From NCBI RefSeq assembly GCF_000003815.2, contig NC_049993.1, positions 15,829,367 through 15,893,366 on the forward strand: a DNA stretch of 64,000 nt. Direction: 5' to 3'. Shown piece after piece: positions 54,401 through 64,000 of the stretch. The DNA comes from Branchiostoma floridae. Taxonomy: Eukaryota > Chordata > Leptocardii > Amphioxiformes > Branchiostomatidae. The position numbers and the translations under genes were made by a program. How positions within the stretch are numbered: position 1 is the stretch's first letter; every line of letters begins with the position of its first letter. The notes under the pieces are model-generated. The model saw only the letters and a list, made by a program, of their open reading frames with translations, did not search any database and was not told the origin of the DNA.

Positions 54401-57400
54401 TTTATTCTTCCTACCTTGAGATGGATAATGGATATCATATTCCTAGCATCTTGGTATCATAATTGAGATGGATTTCCAGTTGCATTTTTTCATCAGTTTC
54501 TTTTCCATATCACACAGTGACAAACGAGTGTGCCGGAAACCCATGTCAACATGGACGCTGTGTGAACCAAGATGGCGGCTACAAATGCACCTGCTCACCT
54601 GGATGGACTGGAAAGAACTGTCAGCAAGGTCAGTTCTTTTAATTTCCTTATTAGAAATTTGTTTATTTTGATCGAAGCCCTTCTTTGTGTTGGTTGAGAG
54701 ATGATTTGGTAACTGTTGTTCAGATGCTCAAAATTTTTTTGCTATGTAGATGACACTGGCAACCATTCCAAAGATCTTTTCTTTATTTCTTTCTATGCCA
54801 CATAGACATAGATGAGTGTTCCAGGAAACCATGTCAACACGGGCGCTGTGTGAACAAAGATGGCGGCTACAAATGTACCTGCTCACCGGGATGGACTGGA
54901 CAGAACTGTCAGCAAGGTGATTTCTTTTAATGTCCTTATTGGAAATTTGTTTACTTTGATCGAAGCTTTTCATTATGTTGAGAGATATCTAAAAGATGAT
55001 TTGGGAACTGTTGTTCAGATGATCAATATCTTCCTGTCATGAAGCTGACAATGGCAATCATTCCAAAGATCTTAAGCATTTCTTAATTTTCTTTCTTTTC
55101 TCTGCTACATAGACATCAATGAGTGTTCCAGGAAACCATGCCAACATGGACGCTGTGTGAACCTAGATGGCGGATACAAATGTACCTGCTCACCTGGATG
55201 GACTGGACAGAACTGTCAGCAAGGTCAGTTCTTCAATGTCGTCAGAAAAAAAGTTTTAACTCCATTGCAAGTATCGCTTTCTTTTAATTAAATTCCTTAT
55301 TCATTTAGTAAAATTTTAAGACTTCTAATTTATTGGTCACGATTCAAATTTTCAAGGGCATTACCCCTTCGACAGACTTTCTAATTAGTTTCATAATTTC
55401 ATAAGAATATTTTCTGTCAAAAAAAAAGACATAGATGAGTGCACCGGAAAACCTTGTCAACATGGACGCTGTGTAAACAAAGATGGTGGATACAAATGTA
55501 CCTGCTCACCTGGATGGACTGGACAGAACTGTCAGCAAGGTGAACTTCTCTTTATATATCTTATATGCACTAATCATAAGGTTCATGATGTTTGACACCT
55601 TTGTCTCTAATTACAAAATGGGCATATTGTGTATTGATTGGGCAGTTACTTGCTACAATTTTTGCGGTCCATATATAGACATCAACGAGTGTACCAAACA
55701 ACCTTGTCAACATGGACGCTGTGTGAACAAAGATGGCGGCTACAAATGTACCTGCTCACCTGGATGGACTGGACAGAACTGTCATCAAGGTGATTTATAA
55801 TACAAGCTGCTCTTTTCTTCAGTCTACCTAAATCTAGGCTAGACTTAAGTTTATATGATATATCCAGTCTTTAGTTCCATTTAACCATTTCTTATTGTTA
55901 TGTGCTGTGCAGACATTAATGAGTGTGTCAAGAAGCCTTGCGAACACGGGACTTGTGTGAACAAAGATGGCGGATACAGCTGTACCTGCTCCCCTGGATG
56001 GAAAGGACAACACTGCCAACAGCGTGAGTTACTAAGTATTTTTCGCAACATTGCATTGAGCAACATAGGGTAAAAATGGACAATTCAGACCATCAAATAA
56101 AACAAAAATTCACGGTCTTTTGTTCCTGAAGCTCTTGTTGTTCAATCTTGTTTTAAAAAGTCTGTGTATGCGTAATCCTAGCCTAGTTCACCTTTATCCA
56201 GTTCGTTAGCTATATCCGTTGTTTTTAAGGTAGATATTGAGGATAAAAATTCGACCTACAATGGTTTCAGACGCAATACTTTAATAATATTGCAATTGGA
56301 AACCACTGTCTGTTGGCTTCATGGCCCTAGATACCCTGTCTTTCAATGCAACGGATAAAGGTTACTCCTCGGATAAAAGGTGAACTACGAGGGGCGGTCA
56401 ATAAGTAATGCCCCTGACCCACTTCCAGTCGTCTGATCTAAATGAAATTTTGTATGTGTAATGATGCATATCTCTATAGATTATGTTGCTCTAACAACTC
56501 TAAACTAATTGTGGATTCTGATTTACTGGTGTTTGAACTGAGTCAGGTGCGAAATGGATCAGGTGTGAAATGGAACCAGTTGAGTGTCGCGCAGTGATCC
56601 GGTTTTTGTATTTGAAAGGACGCACACCAAAGAAGACTTTTGATGAAATGAAAGAAACTTATGGTGATGATGCCCCATCATATGACCCCTTGTAAATCGC
56701 TGGCATCCTGAATTCAAACATGGCCGGAAGTCTGTGGAAACAGCCCCCAGACCTGGTCGTCCCTCTTCTGCCATTGATAAGGAATCTGTTGGAGGACCAA
56801 CCTGGGGTGTCCTACAAAAACGGTGTCCAGAGCTGCATCAAACGATGGGAGAAATGCATAACTTTGGGTGGTTCCTATGAAGAGAAAGACTAATAACTGT
56901 GCCAAGTTTCATTAATCTCCTGCTATGGAAAATGGGTCAGGGGCATGACTTATTGACCACCCCTCGTAGCGTTAACACAAACACTTACTGTTCAGGAGCC
57001 TTTTTTTCGCCGAGTTTGTGACTGTTCTAAGCCAGGAGACGGGTTTTTCAAACGAAGACGTACCAATATGAGCTCAGGATTCTTTATCGCTGTGAAAATT
57101 TGTCTCAAGTTTCTCTGTCACCATGGAAACCAATCATAACAGATCCTAACTCCATGGTAACAAAATACACAGATTTAAAGAAGGTTCTGCTGCAGTATCA
57201 AGGAGAACCTCCATGGGGCCCAAAAGGTACCTAACGACAAACCAGATTTCAAACCAACCATCCATTTAGCTTCTTACTGTTGTTTTTTTTTTTTTTTTTT
57301 ATTAAAGAACATACAAATTACACACACAGTGGTGCCGCACTCAAGCTAAACGCTTATGTTCACGGCACCACTAACAGAATACAATGAACAATACACAACT

Positions 57401-60400
57401 AAAACACAAAAATACGGGAATCGTCACTATAACAGAGATGAAATACTAGTAAACATATTAATAATACAAATTAACAATACAAATATGATACCAATAATGA
57501 ATACGGTATTGGAGTTATAACAAAAGAAAACAATTATACAAAACGTTTGGTTTCTAATAAATACATCTGGGCAATATAAAGTACATTAGCATTGTCAGTG
57601 GAAGAGAGGAGGGGTGAACCCCTAATCAGTAAATTTATAACAGCTGTTTCAGACATGGCATCAGTATTGAGAGTTGAAATATTCAAATTTTTTATCCTGT
57701 CAAATAAAAGTAAACGTTGATTAATATAATTAGGACAGTGTAAAAGGAAGTGAGAAATACTTTCACATCGGCATCCGCAGGTACAGGAAGGGTTATCAAC
57801 TAAGTTACGAACAGATAAACTATGATTTAGGCTATGGGTACCAACACGAAGGCGCGTAAGAAGGACACAGGGGTATCTTGGACCGGAACTAAAATAAGTT
57901 GGAACAACAGGACGTACAGACTTGATTAAGTACGTTTTGAATAAATGGGGGCTCAACGAGCGGATACTTAGATCAAGACAGTTCCATTTCTGAATTGAGT
58001 ATGGTACAAAAGATCTTAAAAAACGATTTGTAGTACAAACTGGCATTTGAATGTTTGATTTGTTACGAAGGTTGTATGAAGTTGCCTCAGAAACTGCCGG
58101 TGGTAACAAGTCAGTTAAATACTGACGAGCTTGGCCATTTACAATCTTATAAAATAGAAGAAGAGAATGGACATAACGTCGCTCGGATAGTTTTTCCCAG
58201 CCGAGCTCCTGAAGGACGGAAGAATATGATGACCCCCTCACGGCGCCAGATACCGTGAGGGAGCATTCATATTGCAGCCGCTCGATAAGTCTAGAGTCAG
58301 AATCAGAGCAGCTGTGCCAAACAACATCGGCATATTCTAGAGACGGTCTTATAAAAGTCTTGTAAATATTTTCCAAAATATTGCGAGGCAGCTTAAATTT
58401 TAGGTTTTTAATAATGGATACCTTTTTAAACACCTTCGCAACCATTTGAATGATGTGAGTACTCCATGACATGTTGGACGTTAAAATAACACCGATATGC
58501 TTATGATGTTTCACCGTTTGAATAACTGAATTACCAAGAAAAAGAGGAGGGTGAATTGGTGGAACCTTTTTCTTTGAAATACAAATTTCTTCTGTTTTGG
58601 ATGGGTTAAGTTCCATAAGCCATTTATTGGACCAGGAAAGAATTCGCTGAAGATCGGAGTTAAGTCTTATAGATGTAAGTATGGGATTCTCAACAATATC
58701 GATCAAGGAGCTATCGTCTGCAAACAAAAAGGGTTGAGTTAATAAATCGTCCAACATGTCGTTAATATATATAAGAAAAAGTAAGGGGCCCAGTACGGAG
58801 CCCTGAGGTACACCTGCACATACACTGAGCCAACCAGAACACTGGCCATCAACCACAACACGCTGAATTCTGCCATGAAGATAGCTTTGAAACCAGTTCA
58901 AGAGTGGTCCTTCCACCCCGTTTCTTCGTAACTTAAAAATAAGTCCATCATGCCAAACTTTGTCAAAAGCACGAGAGAAGTCGAGATAAACAGCTCGTAC
59001 TTCTTTATTTGCGTCAAGTGCTTCGAGTATTTTGTGAGTTATGCAGACAAGTTGACAGACAGTGGAGTCGCCACGGATGAAGCCCGACTGAAATGAACTT
59101 AGTAGGCTTTGCGATAACAAATGGTTGTAAAGGTGCTTGTAAACAATTTTTTCAAGAATTTTGGAGAGTGATGGAAGTAAAGAAACGGGGCGGTAGTTAG
59201 AAACTTGTTGCGGGTCTCCCTTTTTAAAAATGGGAACTACATTTGCACATTTCCAATTTTGAGGAAAAGTACCATGGCAGAGTGATAAGTTAAATACAAA
59301 GGCAATCTTGTCTGATATAAATGGACCAATAAGTTTTAAAAAACGATTATCTACGCTATCAAATCCATGGGCCTTAGATACATCAAGGAGAGATATGTAG
59401 AGTTCAACTTCCTCAGCAGAAGTAACACATTCGTATAGACGAGCATCGGTCAAATAATCGAGTTCAGGAAGAACGGCATTACTATCATCAACTGAAGACT
59501 GAGCAGCAAAATATTCATTAAACAAAGATGCTTTTTCTTTCGAATCAGTTGTGAAAGTATTGCCGAGGTTTAGAGGAGGAATTGTAGAAATACTATTACA
59601 CCTATAAAAATACTTAATGATGTGCCACCACTTCTTACTTGCTGTATTAGGCTCCGACAAAGACTGAACTAGACGATTGTGATAATCAGATTTTGCAGAA
59701 GCAATATCTCCAACAAGTTTGTTTCTAATTCTACGATATGACGCCCAATGTACAGGATTGTTAGACAGTTTGGCCCTCTTGTGAAGTTTGTCACGCTGAC
59801 GCATTAGCCGTCTCAGCCGAGGGAGCATCCACGGTTTATCACGTGGTCTGATTTTAATGGTCTTGTGAGGTACACAGATATTTTTGGCCTCATATATTAA
59901 ATCAGTAAGCTTACTACCAGCTTCGTTCACAGAATTGCAGTGGTATATGTCGTTCCATTTGGGATCGGATACGAAGGTGGTAAGCTTGGTAAAATCAATT
60001 CTGGAATAGTCCCAGACTGATCTAGTGTATGGCCTTGGAAGCTGTAAAGATAGTTTAAAAGTAGCAACAATTGGGGAATGGTGGCACCCCGATAAAGGAG
60101 ATAAAACAGAGGTGGACAAAACAATACCACTAGTGTCAGTAAAAAGCAGGTCAATCAAAGAAGCTGACAAGGAGAGGTCGCATGTCGGTTCCTTAATCAC
60201 CTGTGTAAGATTCAACATCTGTGACGCTTGAAATAATTTTAAACCGGCAGTAGTGATTGGGTCACGGGGCCACCATGCCTGGTGTTTTGCATTAAAATCA
60301 CCAGTGATAATGAGAGCATCATGTGGAGTACCCCCGGCTGAGAAAACTGAATCACTAAAGGAATCAACAAACTCGTTGATTGTATACAAATCCTGCGCAG

Positions 60401-63400
60401 GTGGTCTATAGTATACAGCAAAAAGAATGCGGAATTTACCAGTGCACAATTCCAACCAAATGCATTCAACAGTGGCAGTTTCTAGATCTGTGCGTCTGAT
60501 AAAGGCAATCTGGTCAGAAACGTAAACTACGACACCTCCACCGTGTCTATTCCTATCTCGGCGAATTGGAGATTGAAAGCCATCTAATACGATGTTACTT
60601 GTGTCAATGGTGTCACCAAGCCATGATTCAGAGATTGCGATAACATCCAATTTGTGTTGGATTGCAAGAGATGACAGTTCGTCCAACTTTGAGCCGGCAA
60701 CTAAACTATTTACATTGGCATGTAGAATGTTTAGGTATTTAAATGAGGTATACATAGTTGACGGCCCAGGGTTTGGATGAATGTCACCCGCAATGAGACT
60801 AAGTACAACTAATACAGAAAGTGGGACAAACAGTAAGAAGATATCAAAATGTATACAGATCTTACATCATTTCAATACGGCAAAATGACGATCAGCTTCG
60901 AACATTCCTATCACTGCCATATGCTGCTCAGTACTTATAAGCATGTCATGAAGGACATCCCTAACAAACAGACTTTGAGTAATAAAACCTCTGCTACCAA
61001 GCTAGACGATCCCGTTTTGAACAAAAGACAAAGAACAAAGTAAATACTACAGTACTCACGTTTCAAAAGTAACATCACATAAAATACAGTCACTATGAGT
61101 TAGTTCAAGTAACTCTCAGGCTGTTGCCCTTACCAGGCCATCATAAGTTAGGTAGAGAAAGTACTTAGCAGAGAAGGAGGTGTCTAATTGAAATAATCCT
61201 CAGGTGTCTTGAATTTCTTGCCTCCCGCAACGCAGAGGTGCATAGTGGCACCAACAAGCTTGAACTTGGGCTTAAGGCCCTTGCTTCTTGCATCATAGAA
61301 GGCTGGCTTTAGCCTCTCCTTCGCCTTCTGGATGGGGACAGGAAGGTGAACACTGACACCGATGCCAGACTTCGGCTGGAGACGGTACGCGTGGCGCAGA
61401 ACAAGGTCGCGATCCGCCATGGATACAAACTTGGCGATGATTGGATTTCCGCGCATCTTTGGGAGACGGTGGACGTTCACAAAGGCGATACTTTTGACGT
61501 TGGTCATCTTCAAGTTGTCCTCCATGAATTTGTAGGTTTTCTCCACCACATCTTCTTCTTCCTCAACCTGTACACCCCACAAGAGAAGATTTTGCTTCTT
61601 GGAATAGAGCTCTGACAACAACAGTTTCTCCTCGAGGGCGATGACGCGCTGTTCCAAGCCGGAGTTTTTAGTGGAAGTTTCTTGTTTAAGGGCATCGATC
61701 TCGTCGTGAGCGAAGGATACGCTCTGCTGAAGAGAAACAACTTCCTGACGCAGAGACTTCATGTCTTCACCCAAGTGATAGATAGAGGCATTTAACTTGT
61801 CAAAGCTTGCAGAGGTTTTAGATGCAAATTCACTCAGGTGCGCAGCGATACTGCTCAGAGATACCTGCGTCGCCATGCTGCTATCCTCTGAATCATGCGC
61901 GACAGAGTCTCCAGAAGTAGGTCTGCGTTTCCTCTTGGATTGCTTCCTACCCGGCATTGACTGGAAGAGGAGACAGTAACGCTGGACGCCACAAAAATGT
62001 CCGAAATATGAAAGAATTGGAGTCAAATGACCCGGTATGGCGGGAGCTCAAACTCACATAATCATATGGGGCGAAATCACTAGCGATCTCGCCCTCCCCG
62101 GCTAGTGATGTTACAAGTTCTACCCACAATATGACATTCTAAGTAAAGGCTATGGAATGCATCATATGGCCATTTCCATGTTGTATCATTCTATATTGTC
62201 ACAGCCTCGTGTCCTAGCGGGTGGAGCGAACAGAAAACCTACTGTTACAAGGTAATGACGGACAAAACCAAATGGGCTGACGCAAACTCGCGATGCGAAC
62301 AACACCGTGAACATCTTGCTTCAATCAAGGACGCCGCCGAGAACAAACTCATCAGTCAGCTCATTACCAGTGGTAGGTCATGTACATGTCTCTGTCATTT
62401 GAATGGTTTTAAAAGATGGGAAGTATCAACAGGGGCTTTGGATTCCTTCTCACTATGAAAAACCCGTAAATAATTTCATCAGGTTGGCAATCATTCATAT
62501 TGTAAGGTTCTTTAGGCACAACCAGGGAGAACATACTTGCAACGTTTCGATGTCTGACACCATCATCAGGGTAGAATGACTAGAAACTACTTCTTGCTTC
62601 TACTTATAGCCGATGTAGGTGGCGCTGTAGCAGCAAGAATGCCGTCCAAAACGTGGCTCAAGACTGGCGCCGCTACAGCGCCACCTACATCGGCTATAAC
62701 TAGCAGCAAGAAGTATCTTCAACTTGGCCAGTCATTCTACTCTGATGATAGTGTCTGATAGACATCAAAACGTTGGAAGTAAGTTTTCCATGGTTTTGCC
62801 TAAAGAACCTTACTATGTGACTATGACAAAGACGTCATATAGCAGCTTCCAACATCACGGTAACAAAAGATCTGACATTGATTCGTACCTTGTAGCAAAC
62901 AACAAAATTACCCTGACTAATAAAATGCGTTGGCCATCAAGTTTTTAGTGGTCTGACCAGTGGAAACGTGGAGCCCCAACCGCATTGCTCTTCCCTGGGT
63001 ATTAACTAAGTTCTCCTTGCTACGAACTAATTAGAACCAGGAGGTAAACTGTTGGCTGCTACCAGTTGAGCTAAAGGGACATTCCGACCATCCAGCTAAT
63101 CTCCAAGCAGATCCTACGGTAGTATAAGATAGTATCAAAAGCTGCCAAAAGCAGTGAAGCCGACCTACCTGGCATATAGATGTACACCTCTTGCTTGGCT
63201 GGCTGGCTACATGTTTGGCCAGTTTGGTACTATGTTATGCTATCGTAGGGTCTGCTTGGAGATTACCATACAGCTACAAAAACAAGACTTACATAGCAGT
63301 AAAACAGACTTGCAACGACTGGCTTAGAAATCTAAATACGTATTTCTTTAACTGCAGACCTCAAGCAAGGGAAGAATGATCTTGTTTGGATCGGACTCAC

Positions 63401-63414
63401 GAATGGACAGAAAG
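48469..63414 (+). CDS. Type II membrane C-type lectin with six EGF domains (3' partial)
   Basis: Exons inferred from splice sites and matching phase: 48469-48556, 52423-52580, 53370-53451, 53882-54034, 54518-54628, 54806-54916, 55113-55223, 55429-55539, 55679-55789, 55913-56023, 62205-62372, 63358-63414; the gene continues past the window. The protein has a short acidic cytoplasmic N-terminus, a signal-anchor span (about 53-75), a short Glu/Arg-rich stalk with an NRT glycosylation site, a linker, six EGF domains (161-382) and the first half of a C-type lectin domain (CPSGW, CYKV, HLASIKDAAEN, WIGL). EGFs 2-6 start D-I-[DN]-E-C and all have the C-x-[DN]-x4-Y-x-C hydroxylation pattern, so calcium binding is likely. 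Phase matches at all eleven junctions. One intron uses a GC donor. The ATG has a strong context (A at -3, G at +4). I infer a surface lectin; the sugar-binding residues are not in the window. Confidence 0.8.
49129..49943. mobile_element. Foldback element in lectin intron 1
   Basis: Long imperfect inverted repeat. GATCTCACATTAG (49344-49356) pairs with CTAATGTGAGATC (49444-49456), and the arms extend outward through GGGGCAGATGAAGCTTTCTG (near 49175) and its partner near 49880. The right arm has about 190 bp extra (49546-49735). No coding region. It has the structure of a foldback or long-hairpin MITE. Confidence 0.65.
51022..51860 (-). pseudogene. Non-LTR reverse transcriptase fragment
   Basis: The minus strand encodes the region between endonuclease and catalytic RT motifs plus the start of RT: NPAKASGPDQIPPWFLK, then CAIFKKGDRAVPSNYRPISL, GFRAKRSTETQL and QVDLAIL, where the frame stops just before the usual DFSKAFD motif. 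The frame continues upstream without ATG to about 51860. Endonuclease and the FADD motif are missing, so it is a dead fragment. Its sequence differs from the complete LINE downstream, so it is a different family of the CR1/jockey group. Confidence 0.8.
54518..56023 (+). repeat. Six EGF exons, each exactly 111 bp
   Basis: All six EGF exons are 111 bp and phase 1-1, so any can be skipped or duplicated without a frameshift. Exons 2-5 are nearly identical, with the same CTGTGTGAACAAAGATGG and GGATGGACTGGACAGAACTG. Introns after exons 1 and 2 are also alike, so duplication included intron DNA. Exon 6 is most diverged. The acceptor of exon 4 (TTCTGTCAAAAAAAAAG) has a poor pyrimidine tract. Confidence 0.85.
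56388..56966 (+). mobile_element. Internally deleted mariner element
   Basis: A 579-bp element flanked by TA on both sides, with 34-bp terminal inverted repeats starting CGAGGGGCGGTCAATAAGTA (two mismatches between ends). From the ATG at 56570 it encodes the mariner N-terminal helix-turn-helix region (RAVIRFLYLKGRTPKKTFDE) up to a stop after DAPSYDPL. A shifted frame continues with WHPEFKHGRKS and APRPGRPSSA. The 3' part encodes the transposase C-terminus (CIKRWEKCITLGGSY). The catalytic DDD core is absent. Confidence 0.85.
57534..60755 (-). CDS. LINE ORF2: endonuclease and reverse transcriptase
   Basis: A 1073-residue intact protein. The N-terminal APE-type endonuclease carries LHANVNSL, ISESWLGD, ITGDFNAKH and HHSPIVATF. 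The reverse transcriptase carries FKKGDPQQVSNYRPVSLLP, YLDFSRAFDKVWHDG, GVPQGSVLGPLLFLIYIND and FADDSSL with its catalytic Asp pair. The C-terminal region has a Cys/His cluster (CTCGCRCESISHFLLHC). This order fits the CR1/L2/jockey group; the exact clade needs a tree. The start is an ATG at 60755, about 430 bp after the ORF1 stop. It would nick target DNA and prime reverse transcription of its own RNA. Confidence 0.88.
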   Translation of the reverse strand: MYTSFKYLNILHANVNSLVAGSKLDELSSLAIQHKLDVIAISESWLGDTIDTSNIVLDGFQSPIRRDRNRHGGGVVVYVSDQIAFIRRTDLETATVECIWLELCTGKFRILFAVYYRPPAQDLYTINEFVDSFSDSVFSAGGTPHDALIITGDFNAKHQAWWPRDPITTAGLKLFQASQMLNLTQVIKEPTCDLSLSASLIDLLFTDTSGIVLSTSVLSPLSGCHHSPIVATFKLSLQLPRPYTRSVWDYSRIDFTKLTTFVSDPKWNDIYHCNSVNEAGSKLTDLIYEAKNICVPHKTIKIRPRDKPWMLPRLRRLMRQRDKLHKRAKLSNNPVHWASYRRIRNKLVGDIASAKSDYHNRLVQSLSEPNTASKKWWHIIKYFYRCNSISTIPPLNLGNTFTTDSKEKASLFNEYFAAQSSVDDSNAVLPELDYLTDARLYECVTSAEEVELYISLLDVSKAHGFDSVDNRFLKLIGPFISDKIAFVFNLSLCHGTFPQNWKCANVVPIFKKGDPQQVSNYRPVSLLPSLSKILEKIVYKHLYNHLLSQSLLSSFQSGFIRGDSTVCQLVCITHKILEALDANKEVRAVYLDFSRAFDKVWHDGLIFKLRRNGVEGPLLNWFQSYLHGRIQRVVVDGQCSGWLSVCAGVPQGSVLGPLLFLIYINDMLDDLLTQPFLFADDSSLIDIVENPILTSIRLNSDLQRILSWSNKWLMELNPSKTEEICISKKKVPPIHPPLFLGNSVIQTVKHHKHIGVILTSNMSWSTHIIQMVAKVFKKVSIIKNLKFKLPRNILENIYKTFIRPSLEYADVVWHSCSDSDSRLIERLQYECSLTVSGAVRGSSYSSVLQELGWEKLSERRYVHSLLLFYKIVNGQARQYLTDLLPPAVSEATSYNLRNKSNIQMPVCTTNRFLRSFVPYSIQKWNCLDLSIRSLSPHLFKTYLIKSVRPVVPTYFSSGPRYPCVLLTRLRVGTHSLNHSLSVRNLVDNPSCTCGCRCESISHFLLHCPNYINQRLLLFDRIKNLNISTLNTDAMSETAVINLLIRGSPLLSSTDNANVLYIAQMYLLETKRFV
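61184..61957 (-). CDS. LINE ORF1: coiled-coil RNA-binding protein
   Basis: A 257-residue protein from the ATG at 61957 (frame open further upstream but without ATG). It has a basic N-terminus (GRKQSKRKRR), a predicted coiled coil over roughly residues 40-115 (heptad-like Leu/Ile with Glu/Lys), an RRM-like start (NLLLWGV) and a basic C-terminal domain. This resembles L1-type ORF1 proteins that trimerise and bind the element's RNA. Intact. Confidence 0.75.
   Translation of the reverse strand: MPGRKQSKRKRRPTSGDSVAHDSEDSSMATQVSLSSIAAHLSEFASKTSASFDKLNASIYHLGEDMKSLRQEVVSLQQSVSFAHDEIDALKQETSTKNSGLEQRVIALEEKLLLSELYSKKQNLLLWGVQVEEEEDVVEKTYKFMEDNLKMTNVKSIAFVNVHRLPKMRGNPIIAKFVSMADRDLVLRHAYRLQPKSGIGVSVHLPVPIQKAKERLKPAFYDARSKGLKPKFKLVGATMHLCVAGGKKFKTPEDYFN
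62502..62813. mobile_element. Foldback MITE in lectin intron
   Basis: A 312-bp element with ends GTAAGGTTCTTTAGGCA and its reverse complement. The arms extend almost to the centre: CCGATGTAGGTGGCGCTGTA (near 62610) faces its inverted copy near 62676. No coding content; open frames here are palindrome translations. It lies in the intron between the two lectin-domain exons. Confidence 0.8.
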
Positions 63415-63474
63415 GTAGGTATGCCATTTACCGTTTGTTTTCGATTCCCTACAGAGAGAACAGAGAGAGAGAGG

Positions 63475-63510
63475 TATATAGATAGATAGATAGATAGAGA
63501 TAGAGATGTA
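63475..63510. repeat. GATA microsatellite
   Basis: Short run of TAGA repeats in the last lectin intron seen. Confidence 0.8.
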
Positions 63511-63679
63511 GCCAGATATAGCCAGGCCCCGGATACTGATAAACCATGTCTTCCACAGTCCTCCCCGTGTAGTTCTGCAAACGGTACCAGTCTTTAGGAG
63601 CTTAAGCCTTTTTTTTAATGACAGCTTATCTTCCCGGTAGGCTTTTCTCTTCGGAACAAATGGGAAGCGGTTGAAGGAC

Positions 63680-63779
63680 NNNNNNNNNNNNNNNNNNNNN
63701 NNNNNNNNNNNNNNNNNNNNNNNNNNNNNNNNNNNNNNNNNNNNNNNNNNNNNNNNNNNNNNNNNNNNNNNNNNNNNNN
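63680..63779. other. Assembly gap (100 N)
   Basis: Exactly 100 N, the usual placeholder for a gap of unknown size. Further lectin-domain exons may lie inside or beyond it. Confidence 0.95.
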
Positions 63780-63780
63780 T

Positions 63781-63813
63781 TCCCCCCCCACACACACACC
63801 TCACACCCCTTTA

Positions 63814-63844
<31 letters not shown>

Positions 63845-63895
63845 CCCTCACACATCCTCTATCCCCCCCACTCTTCCTCACACAACCTCTCTCTG
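63781..63895. repeat. C-rich / CA-rich simple sequence
   Basis: CCCCCC and CACACA runs next to the gap, a likely cause of the assembly break. Confidence 0.85.
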
Positions 63896-64000
63896 CAGAA
63901 ATTTCGTGTGCATGGCCCATATTAAAATCACAATGAAATCAACCAAAGGTGACTTGTGGTCTATATACGCATTTCATCAATACATGACAAAAGAAAAAGG

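Larger units (their letters stand above)
57283..62110 (-). mobile_element. Near-complete two-ORF LINE, antisense in lectin intron
   Basis: The element lies on the minus strand. Its 3' end is an A-tail (T run at about 57282-57300 on the plus strand); the 5' end is placed roughly at 62110. Both open frames are intact. The 3' untranslated region has a hairpin with perfect arms GTGGTGCCG / CGGCACCAC (57331-57372), a possible recognition structure for its own reverse transcriptase. A target-site duplication was not identified. Intact frames suggest recent insertion. Confidence 0.8.

Noticed and set aside
58055-58258. Plus-strand open frames inside the LINE
   Set aside because: Antisense shadows of ORF2.
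62576-62758. Ala/Ser-rich open frame in the lectin intron
   Set aside because: Produced by the palindromic MITE.

Overview
The window looks like draft nuclear DNA of an invertebrate chordate, most probably a lancelet (Branchiostoma). The reasons are large single-exon leucine-rich-repeat (LRR) receptor genes in a tandem cluster, a many-exon EGF plus C-type-lectin gene with chordate-type introns, a 16-finger C2H2 gene, non-LTR retrotransposons, mariner and hAT-like elements, and AT-rich intergenic DNA with GGAT and GTGA satellites. There are two assembly gaps (24328-24443 and 63680-63779). The species call is inference; no marker gene is present.

Layout. 1-2860: flank with a small hAT-like element. 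2860-12650: two tandem copies of a locus, each with two promoter copies and one intact LRR receptor gene (3963-7064 and 8720-11734). 13020-18915: two tandem copies of a multi-copy unit, called here the NC unit. 18916-22860: decayed DNA with a cytochrome P450 relic, a tRNA-like relic, an orphan receptor promoter and a GTGA satellite. 22870-40125: receptor gene 3 (23092-26362, with a one-base frameshift beside a gap), NC units, receptor gene 4 (32222-35119, tail cut short by a deletion), a collapsed fifth receptor locus (35281-35914) and another NC unit. 40400-44200: LINE tail and AT-rich repeats. 44639-46141: zinc-finger gene. 48469 to beyond the window end: a type II membrane protein with stalk, six EGF domains and a C-type lectin domain. 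Its introns hold a foldback element, a reverse-transcriptase fragment, a deleted mariner, a complete antisense LINE (57283-62110) and a small foldback MITE.

The most interesting content is the receptor family. Each member has a signal peptide, about six LRRs, an unrecognised Cys-containing ectodomain, a Thr-rich N-glycosylated stalk, one membrane span and a long cytoplasmic tail that looks like a multivalent docking scaffold. From the membrane inward the tail has a conserved RSASLP (canonical 14-3-3 mode 1 pattern), then YxEIPDD motifs alternating with RPLPxLP (Src-type SH2 and SH3 ligand patterns), then up to nine tandem 28-residue repeats carrying NTYWPWE and RRxSLP (basophilic kinase / 14-3-3 pattern). 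There is no TIR, kinase or death domain. I know of no described receptor with this tail; signalling is inferred from motifs only. The cluster shows birth and death: two intact copies, one copy with a frameshift, one truncated copy and one deletion remnant.
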